This document shows, piece by piece, positions 56,274 to 64,000 of a DNA stretch of 64,000 nt. Origin of the DNA: Macrothele yani (taxonomy: Eukaryota; Arthropoda; Arachnida; Araneae; Macrothelidae); assembly GCA_039090855.1 (NCBI GenBank), contig CM077011.1, positions 136,216,749 to 136,280,748 on the forward strand, written 5' to 3'. A program made the position numbers and the translations under genes. The notes beneath the pieces are model-generated. The model ran no database searches and was not told where the DNA came from. It saw nothing but the letters and a program-made list of their open reading frames with translations. The stretch's first letter is position 1. Each line of letters opens with the position of its first letter.

Positions 56274-57101
56274 CAGGGTTCCCACTCAAAAGTAATGAAA
56301 AAATCCCCTGACTTTTCCAGGTTGTTTTTAAAATTTTCCAGAGTTGCATGTTGCAAAGAATTGTTACATTTCATTCTATTCCATTCATTTTTCTCACGAA
56401 AGCACACACTTGTAAATTCTTTACATAATTTGTCTTTATAAAATTACCTGCTTTTCATTAATAACAACTGTGCACATTATTTTCTGTACCAAAATTTTGA
56501 GAACACGCAGAATTTGTAAATATATTCCCATAGAAACAGGTCATATGCAAGAAAAAATTTATCAGTTGAATAGTTTCAGTTTTTCTATATATACAAAGCA
56601 GCTAAGCTTAATGATGGAATAGCTCTGTTCAAAGAAACATGTTTCAAGAGAACCAACAGACAAAGGACTTTGATCCATCATTTGGTCGGTTCTCTTGTGA
56701 AGTGTTTCTTCAAGCAGGAGCCCACTGTGCCTAATTGTTCTATGTTATAACAACTGCCTGCAGAAATTGAACAAAAGCTTAATAACTGGCAATATAAAAA
56801 AAATTAAATTTAGCATCTTTTTTCAGAGAATAAAGGAAATACTTAATATAACTGAAAGTAAGATCTACCAAATTCTAGGCAGGCAGTAATTGCAAGCAAA
56901 AGTTTGAAATCTTGAAAACATTTTTTTTTTTTTGGCAAAATAAAGTATCGATTGATTTTTACAAAAAAAAGGGGGGTAATTTTCCCTGAGTTTTCCCTGA
57001 TTTTTACAAAAAAGGATAGTTTTCCCTGATTTTTGAAACCATTTTCAAATTCCCTGAGAATTCCAGGTTTTCCCTGTTTTCCAGGTTGAGTGGGAACCCT
57101 G
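56274..57101. mobile_element. MITE of the CAGGGTTCCCAC family, 5-bp duplication TTTGA
   Basis: The left end is CAGGGTTCCCACTC and the right end GAGTGGGAACCCTG. TTTGA lies directly on both sides (56269-56273 and 57102-57106). It is related along its length to 51920-52677. Confidence 0.9.
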
Positions 57102-57702
57102 TTTGAGCAGCCTTTACAAGTTTAGCATTTTTAGATCAAGAATTTTGGGCTGTCAGTAATATATGTCTTGTTACCTTTATGTTTTAGATACCGTCAATTT
57201 GTGTTGTTGCATCATACACAGTTCTGTATGGAATCAATGTTGCCTCCTTCATGTTATCAATAAGGCTCCCAGAATTAACACAGAAACAAACCCCTTTCAA
57301 CATGAGCATTGCCATGAGACAAGATAATTTTAACAACTGAATACAGTTCTTGATATTCGTGCTTTAAAAACATTTTTCTCTGAAAGTGATCAATGCATTC
57401 ATGTGATCGAGAAAAATGCTGACATTTTTTAACTGAAAGAGTAGATGTGAGTTTCTTAAAACTAACTGATACTCTATCAGCTTGTGGACAATCTATCTAG
57501 TTGTGTTCAACCAAAGTAGTCAGCAAACTTGAAAACCATTTACAGCTAATATCTTGATTGTGTGCAACATTAGGATTAAGAGAGGATAGAGCCTTAGTAA
57601 AATTTAGAAGCTAATGATGATCGATCTAATAATTTAGTAACAACGCTTTGGTACACAGATCTGCATTCATTTCTGAATTTTAAAATTTCAATGTCCGCTA
57701 TA

Positions 57703-57993
57703 CTGGCTGACCTATACTAGCTGACACCTTTTAATTGCTGCATTTGTAGCAAAACCAATCTTAATGTTTTTCGCTGACATTAAGTTTTTTTTTTTGCTCT
57801 GGCTGACCTATACTAGCTGACACCTTTTAATTGCTGCATTTGTAGCAAAACCAATCTTAATGTTTTTTGCTGACATTAAGTTTTTTTTTTGCTCTGGCTG
57901 ACCTATACTAGCTGACACCTTTTAATTGCTGCATTTGTAGCAAAACCAATCTTAATGTTTTTTGCTGACATTAAGTTTTTTTTTTTTTTTTTG
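57703..57993. repeat. Tandem repeat, 95-96-bp unit, three copies
   Basis: Units start at 57703, 57799 and 57894 with CTGGCTGACCTATACTAGCT and end in a T-run before GCT. It expands part of the hAT pseudogene (the GFATNAAIK region). Confidence 0.92.
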
Positions 57994-58620
57994 CTAACAT
58001 CAGTGTCTGAGTATGTCAATGACTTCCTAATAACCTCAGATTTCACAAAGCACTTCATGATACTTTCAATTATCTGAACCAAGGAAGTGTACAAAAATGG
58101 TGAGTATGGAGCATTTGTTTGAAAATCTTATAGAAAAGGGTCAAGGTTTGAAGACAGACACACATAAAATGCTAATTTCACTGGTAGCAACTTGTCCTTT
58201 AAATGCAATGAGAAACTACTAAAACTCTCACATTTTGGAGTCTTTTTTTCTGTTCAATAATTCCATTCACATATTCTGCAATGGATGGAATCAACTCTAT
58301 GGCTCTTTCAGCAACCTTCCTATTTTCCAGCCACTGAACAGCACAGAACTATAATGGAAAAGTGCTTGAACCTGATAACCTTGGAAAATCAGTGCAACGA
58401 GCAGGAACATCTTTCAGTAAGTTATAAAAAGCTTAAATATAATACTCCACCCTGCTTCCTTTATTGCAGCTTTGAATGCATAGTGCATGGTATGTAAACC
58501 GCAAGATCCAAATTCTAATACTATGGTATTCATGGCACGCTTTCACACGAGCTTTCCAGTCCCTTCGAAACTTTAATACTGACATTTGGTCCATCCATTT
58601 TGTCCATTTTTAGTCCTGCA

Positions 58621-58845
58621 GATATTGCTGTAACCAGAAACATGAACTTATGCCCTATGGTGGCAGACTTGTGCCTTAAGAACAACTTGAAATTAAATGA
58701 GAAACGTGTAGTAGCGGAAACATTCTTCAACAAAAGGAATTTTTCAAATCGGACTCTTAGAAGCAGAGATATTGACTAAATAAAATATACATCTATGCCC
58801 CGTGGCAGAAAAACCCTGCATTATTTTAAGAACTAGGGGAGGCGC
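58621..58845 (+). repeat. Isolated relic of the satellite-like array
   Basis: It contains CAGATATTGCTGTAA, as at array flanks 3049-3063 and 63346. One A-type monomer (58737-58840) carries TTTTTCAAATCGGACTCTTA, GAAGCAGAGATATT and GCCCCGTGGCAGAAAAACC. Confidence 0.65.
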
Positions 58846-59400
58846 CTCTAGGCTCGCTACGCTCGTTTTCAGAGTAGCGCTCGGGCCCTGCAGCCCGATC
58901 TTCAAGTACATCACATGAAATAAAAACTGGAAAGTTCATATAAATTTAAATTTTATAACATATCCAGGCAAATAAGTATTGTTTATAGTTTTTGTTTCGC
59001 TGCTGGACATTTTGAAGTTCCCGTGTTTTTTACTGTCATTATTTTTAGGAAGGACGGGCTTTTGTCGTTTGAACTTATAAGTCAGAATTTTCGACAAATG
59101 TTTTCGACTGTCTCTTTCCGGTGATGCCATCTGACGAAATGAAAATGTTCTCCCAATTGTTCAACACTTTTTACGCTGTATCGATTCCAAGATGGCGACT
59201 TGTTTACATTTTTTGTTTCGCTCCCAATGAACTCCCTGTTAGATTTTTGCAGAACTTTTTCAATTTCCTTCTATTCTTATTGAAGGACTTTGCTCCGCCG
59301 CCATTCCGAAGTTTCCAAGTTTTTTTACTGTCGTTATTTTTGGAAGGGCGGACTTTTGTCATTTGAACTTATAGCACAAACTAAATTTAAAACCCAAAAA
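58846..59400. repeat. Direct duplication and GC-rich patch
   Basis: A block with TTTTTGTTTCGCT, TTTTTACTGTCRTTATTTTT, GGAAGGRCGG and TTTGAACTTATA occurs at about 58990-59085 and 59205-59372. Just before it, GGCTCGCTACGCTCG (58852-58866) is strikingly GC-rich. A minus-strand frame (59130-58936, MASPERDSRKHLSKIL) has no known relatives that I can name. Confidence 0.5.
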
Positions 59401-59414
59401 AAAAAAAAAAAAAA

Positions 59415-60545
59415 AATTTAGATCTCTAGGTTATTTAGAACTGGTCTAACAATTCGCGAAAAGTTTAAAGAAACAATGTTCCAAAGCCACCATTAAGGTT
59501 TTCGGACCTTAAGACCTATATGCAGGTCAATTTTCAGATCTCTAGGTCATTTACGAGTGGTCAGAAAACAATTTGCGAAAAATTCAAGCAGACAATGTTC
59601 CAAATCCGCCATTTCGATTTTGTTTTTTCGTACTTTTCTAGGTATACGGACCTTAAGACCTATCCGCACGCCTATTTCCAGATCTCTAGGTCACTTAGAA
59701 GTGGTCAAACAATTCACGGACGAACAAACTCGCATTTCCCTCTTTGCTTTTCATATACGAGGCAAAAGCCGATATTTACATAGGTATTCACGCATGCAGT
59801 CAGAAAACGCCGAACTTTAATAAAAGTGTCCCTACGTCATTAAGCATTGTGTCATTACCAGTTTGATATTGTTGCCTGTTCTTTCACCTAATGAGAAGAG
59901 AGTGCTAAAAATAGCTTCGTCACCATGGCAGCAGCTCATGGGACCAGAATGTTCCTCTGTGGTTATCGTGAAGGTCGTCCGTTTATTTCCTTTGCGTCTT
60001 TAAAAAATGCGTAAAAACCAGAAAATGACCTTTTCTCTTAATTTTTTTTTTGTAAAAAAGGGATGATAGTTGTAAGTTTATGTTGTAAAAATTGCAATGC
60101 GTTATGATTTATAGTTTGCCATATATTTGTTTTCTTAAATGGATCCCATCGCGAAATAGAGAATTTTGTGAAATTTAAAATTTAATTTCTTGTAAACTAA
60201 ATCAAAATTCAAAAAAAGGGCGACGAGGTGCAAAACTTTGGTCATGGCACTACATGCCTACAAAGTTTCGTGGTTCTGTTCCTGTTAGTGTGTCCAGAAC
60301 GCGACCTGACAGCACTTTTTTGCTTACCTTAAATTTTGAAATACAATAGCTCTTGAATTATCACCAGAATCAAAAAACGATTTATTTCAGCATGTTCTCC
60401 AAACAATTCTCTACAAACGATGTAAATTTCGTATTTTTGTGTTCAATACGGTTTGCGCTGCGAGCTAGGAAAGCAAGAGTGTCGCAAAATTTCTAAAACA
60501 GCGGCAGCAGCAGCAGCAGTTACTTTTTTTTTAGAATAGAGAGAT
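59415..60545 (+). repeat. Promoter-like dispersed repeat, copy C
   Basis: It has about three leading units (GGACCTTAAGACCTAT type), then CACTTAGAAGTGGTCAAACA, the AATGAGAAGAGAGTGCTAAA block at about 59890, GTTAGTGTGTCCAGAACGCG (unoccupied target site), and an end in TTAGAATAGAGAGAT. Confidence 0.82.
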
Positions 60546-60704
60546 ATGCTAATCTAAGTAATCTAAAGGGGCTGAAACCAAGTGACAGGGAAATGTTTAC
60601 ACCATACATTCTCAGATAACACTGTAATGGTTTAATTAATAATCAGAAACACACTTTTAGTAAGCGAGGACAAAGATAATTACATTAGGTACCGTCTTTG
60701 CACT

Positions 60705-61565
60705 ATTCTAGGTATACGGACCTCAAGACCTATCAGCATGCCAATTTTCAGATCTCTAGGTCATTTAGAAGTGGTCGAACAATTCGCGGACGAACACACT
60801 CGCATTTTCCCTCTTTGCTTTTCATATACGAGGCAAAAGCCGATATTTACGTAGGTATTCACGTATGCAGGCAGAAAACGCCGAACTTTAATAAAAGCGT
60901 GCCTAAATCATTAAGCATTAAGTCATTACCAGTTTAATATTGTTGCCTGTTCTTTCACCCAATGAGAAGAGTGCTAAAAATAGCTTCATCACAATGGCAG
61001 CAGGTCACGGGACTCTGTGGTTACCGTGAAGACAGACAAGCCATTTGTTTCTTTCCTTTGCATCTTTAAAAATGCTTAAAAATCAGAAAATGATTTTTTC
61101 TCATTTTTTTTTATTTTGTAAAAAAGCGATAAAGTAAGTTTATGCTGTAAAAATTGCAATGCGTTATGATTTATAGTTTGCCATATATCCGTTTTTTTAA
61201 TGGATCCCATCGCGAAATAGAGAATTTTGTGAAATTTAGAAATTTAATTTCTTGTAAACTAAATCGAAATTCAAAAAAAGGGGCAACGAGGTGCAAAAAT
61301 TTGGTTATGGCACTACATGCCTAGAAAGTTTTGAGGTTCTGTTGCTGTTAGCATGTCCGGAACGCGATCTGCTAGCACTTTTTTGCTTACCTTAACTTTG
61401 AAATACAATAACTCTTGAAGTATCGCCAAAATCGAAAAACGATTTATTTCAGCGTGTTCTTCAAACAATTCTCTACAAACGACGTAAATTTCGCATTTTG
61501 GTGTTCAATACATTTTGCGCTGCGAACTAGGAAAGCAAGAGTGTTGCGAAATTTCTAAAACAGCA
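60705..61565 (+). repeat. Promoter-like dispersed repeat, copy D
   Basis: It has one leading unit (CTAGGTATACGGACCTCAAG), CCCAATGAGAAGAGTGCTAA at about 60959, and GTTAGCATGTCCGGAACGCG at about 61347. It ends at TTTCTAAAACAGCAATTC, where it passes directly into the satellite-like array. Confidence 0.82.
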
Positions 61566-61569
61566 ATTC

Positions 61570-63320
61570 AAAAATATGTTTTATTCCACATATTTGCTCC
61601 TAAACATCCGATTGAAAATCTTTTTTTTATCTTTCAATTCTATTTATGTCTAAGAGTATTTTAGATATAGTTACTTTTTCAAATTACGCATAGATTTTCG
61701 GCTAGGGTGCGTAAAAGTAAATAACATTTTTCCCAATAACTCTTTTGAAACTCCGATTTGAAATTTTTTTCTTCAGCGGATACAATCGTTTGCATATAAT
61801 TTCAAATTTTTGGTAATAAATACTTTGGCCACCAGGGGCGTAAGCGCTAATTTTTGCTTCTGATGTATTTGCCATAAAATCTGAGCTTCTAAAATATCGA
61901 TTGAAAAAAATTCATTCGTGAACTGATGCCACTCGCATCGATAAACCTTTTCGGAATATTTTCTTCTTAAAATATTGCAGTTTCTCCGCCAGGGGTGTAG
62001 ATGTACATCTTATTTTTGTCAATATCTCTACTTCTAGGAGTCCGATTTGAAAAATTCCTTCTTTGTTGGATAGTGTTTTCAGTGTGACATGTTTTTCACA
62101 CAATTTCAAAATTTTCAAGTAATTCATAGACTTTCCGCTAAGGGGCGTAGCGGTAAATTGAATTTCCCCCTATATCTCTGCTTCTAAATCTCGATTTGAA
62201 AAATTCTTTCTGCACCGGATACAGCTCCTGATGGGAAATCATCTGCACATAATTTCTAATTTTTGTAAAATAATAGTTTGGCCACCAGGGGGCGTAAATC
62301 TTAATTTCTGCTTCTGTTGTATTTGCAACAAAATATGAGCTTCTAAATTCTCGATTGAAAAAAAACTTTTGTTGACCAATACTAGTCATGTCGACAAACC
62401 TTTTAGAAACATTTTCTTCTTAAAATAGTGCATGGTTTTTACGCCAGGGCGTAGATGTACATCTTATTTTTGTCAATATCACTACTTGTAGGAGTCCGAT
62501 TTGACAAATTCCTTCTTTGTTGGATAGTGTTTCCAGTGTGACATGTGTTTCATATAATTTCAAAATTTTCAAGTAATTCATAGACTTTCCGCTAGGGGTG
62601 GTAAATCTAAAGTGTTTCCCCCTATATTTCCTGCTTCTAAATCTCCGATTTGAAAAATTCTTTCTGCACCGCACACAGCTCTTGATGGGAAATCGTTTGC
62701 ACATAATTGCTAATTTTTGTAAGAAATCGTTTGGCTACCAGGTGGCGTAAGTCTTAATTTCCGCTTCTGTTGTATTTGCAGCAAAATATGAGCTTCTAAA
62801 ATCTAGATTGATAAAAAAGTAATTTGTTGACCGATACTACTCATTTCGACAAACCTTTCAGGAAAATTTTCTTCTTGAACAAATGCATGGTTTCTACGCC
62901 AGGGCGTAGATGTATATCTTATTTTTGTAAATATCTCTACTTCTAAGAGTACGATTTGAAAAATTCCTTCTTTGTTGGATAGTGTTTCCGATGCAAAATG
63001 TTTTTCCTATAAATTCAAAATTTTCAAGTATATCATAGACTTTCTGCTAGGGTGCACAAAGGTAAATTGCATTTTATGCTTTATTTCTGCTCCTAAAGCT
63101 CTAATTTGAAAAATTCTTCCTGTATCGCATACAAGACCTGATGGAAAATGTTTTTCACATAATTTCTAATGTTTGGTAAAGAATGGTTTAGCCACCAGGG
63201 GTCATAAGTGTTAATTTCTGCTTCTGAAGTATTTGTTGCAAAATCTAGGCTCCTGAAAACTCTACTAATTTTTTTCTTGGACCGTAAAAGTCACATTTTA
63301 TTTTTGTCGATATCTCTGTT
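61570..63320 (-). repeat. Satellite-like array, trimeric higher-order repeat (copy 2, minus orientation)
   Basis: Core inverses (CCACCAGGGGCG, CCGCCAGGGGTG, CCGCTAAGGGGCG types) lie near 61827, 61985, 62135, 62282, 62440, 62590, 62737, 62898, 63047 and 63195. Types B, A, C alternate, and the same type recurs every 455-458 bp (61827, 62282, 62737, 63195). This is the same trimer as at 3000-4600, inverted. Confidence 0.85.
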
Positions 63321-63539
63321 TCTATGAGTTCGTAAGCTCACGATTCCGTTTACAGCAATATCTGAGGGATTAAAAACCCGATTGAAAATCTTCTTTCTTT
63401 CATCAGATCTATTGTTTTCCATACCGGTTTCATTGACTTTGAATAGCTTTGATAAATTTAATTTGCGTCAGAACGGAATCAAAAGACATGTTTATTACAC
63501 CCGAAAATTCGATGTCATCTTTCTTGTTTTAGAATAGAG

Positions 63540-64000
63540 AGACATATTCCAAAAAGGTTTATCGACGCGAGTGGCATCGGTCCACGAACGGATTTTTTCA
63601 ATCTAGTTTTCAGGAACTCAGATTTTGCTGCAAATACATCAGACGCAGCCAGATGGTGGCCAAACCATTCTTTATCAAATATTAGAAATTATAAGCAAAA
63701 GATTTAACATCAAGAGCTGTATCCAGTGCAGAAATAATTTTTTTTCAAATTGGAGTTTTAGAAGTAGATATATCAGGGAAAACACAATTTACCTTTACAC
63801 CCCTAGCGGAAAGTCAATGAATTGCTTAAATTTTTTTGAAATTATATGTAAAACATGTCGCACCGCAAACTATCCAATGAAGAAGGAATTTTTCAAATCA
63901 GACTCTTAGAAAGCAGAGATATTGAGAAAAATGAAATATGCATCTACGCCCCTGGCGGAGAAACCACGCACTATTTTAAGAAAATATTTTGAAAACGTTT
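63540..64000 (+). repeat. Satellite-like array, third copy, running off the window
   Basis: Cores with GGTGGCCAAACC (63655), CCCCTAGCGGAAAGTC (63800) and CGCCCCTGGCGGAGAAACC (63947) give B-C-A order in plus orientation, as in copy 1. It follows a junction TTTTAGAATAGAGAGAC at 63527, the terminus also seen at the ends of the promoter-like repeats. Confidence 0.75.

Larger units (their letters stand above)
53934..58620 (-). mobile_element. Second hAT-like element, right end lost, with nested insertions
   Basis: A CAGGGTGGCTAC terminus at 53934 is followed by TTCCCTGACTTTTCCAAG-type sub-terminal motifs. The minus-strand hAT pseudogene lies at 56108-58620. A Tigger element (54098-56094) sits between the terminus and the C-terminus, and a MITE (56274-57101) sits inside the coding part. 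No right terminus is found before the satellite-like relic near 58620. Confidence 0.6.
56108..58620 (-). pseudogene. hAT-type transposase, decayed and interrupted by a MITE
   Basis: From about 58620 leftward: MDGPNVSIKVSKGLESSC; HTMHYAFKAAIKEAGW; LLKDVPARCTDFPRLSGSST; VQWLENRKVAERAIELIPSI, AEYVNGIIEQKK; FLYTSLVQIIESIMKCFVKS, EVIRKSL; NIKIGFATNAAIKRCQ; then, past a 96-bp tandem repeat, the C-terminal dimerisation block SHGNAHVERG...NMKEATLIPYRTVYDA. The coiled-coil-like tail (QVKKAKIQDAKDSANVIGEK) ends at 56108. Many stops and shifts exist, and a MITE with a 5-bp duplication splits the tail at 56274-57101. The motif order matches the hAT relic at 11927-14243. Confidence 0.8.

Noticed and set aside
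61912..62704. Minus-strand frames with recurring MNYLKILKL and RSRDIGG, and matching plus frames at 3909-4293
   Set aside because: They follow the satellite-like monomers, change frame between monomers and contain no conserved full-length product.

Overview
The window is AT-rich eukaryotic DNA, most likely from an arthropod; the exact group cannot be fixed from sequence alone. It has no bacterial-style gene layout, abundant simple repeats, tRNA-derived SINEs, and many families of DNA transposon and retroelement. It looks like the interior of one very large host gene on the minus strand whose introns have filled with transposable elements.

Host gene. Three short minus-strand segments have clean splice signals and compatible phases: 52874-52789, 43137-42948 and 7219-7101. 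Spliced in that order they give an uninterrupted stretch of about 131 residues that reads like a helical-repeat protein, possibly PPR/LRPPRC-like. The two introns are about 9.65 kb and 35.7 kb, and nearly everything else listed lies in them or in flanking introns.

Layout. 1-7.1 kb: a hAT-like remnant (1607-5561) holding a satellite-like array, then 310-bp repeats and a SINE. 8.9-10.6 kb: a Tc1-like element with long TIRs. 11.5-15.4 kb: a hAT element with a decayed transposase. 17.5-26.6 kb: a Tc1-like fragment, three copies of one RTE-type LINE (one with an intact 606-residue reverse-transcriptase frame and a 21-bp target duplication), and a relic of an unassigned multicopy protein family. 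27.3-30.0 kb: a 1.2-kb fold-back element and a Tigger/pogo transposase relic. 30.6-36.0 kb: a 5.4-kb TIR element with a 5-bp target duplication, itself carrying a pogo-like element and a tRNA-like sequence. 36.2-42.1 kb: two further unassigned multicopy protein families (both broken), a minisatellite, and a Penelope-like element with a GIY-YIG domain and two hammerhead-like ribozyme motifs. 43.8-50.2 kb: a promoter-like repeat family interrupted by a 5.1-kb TIR insertion. 51.9-58.6 kb: a MITE and a second hAT relic with nested Tigger and MITE insertions. 58.6-64.0 kb: further copies of the promoter-like family and two more satellite-like arrays.

Most elements are decayed, so the window records successive insertions. 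Some can be ordered: the 5.1-kb element landed in the promoter-like repeat, and Tigger and a MITE landed in the second hAT. The most notable structures are the split host gene, the Penelope-like element with ribozyme motifs, a transposon family with consistent 5-bp duplications, and trimeric higher-order satellite arrays.
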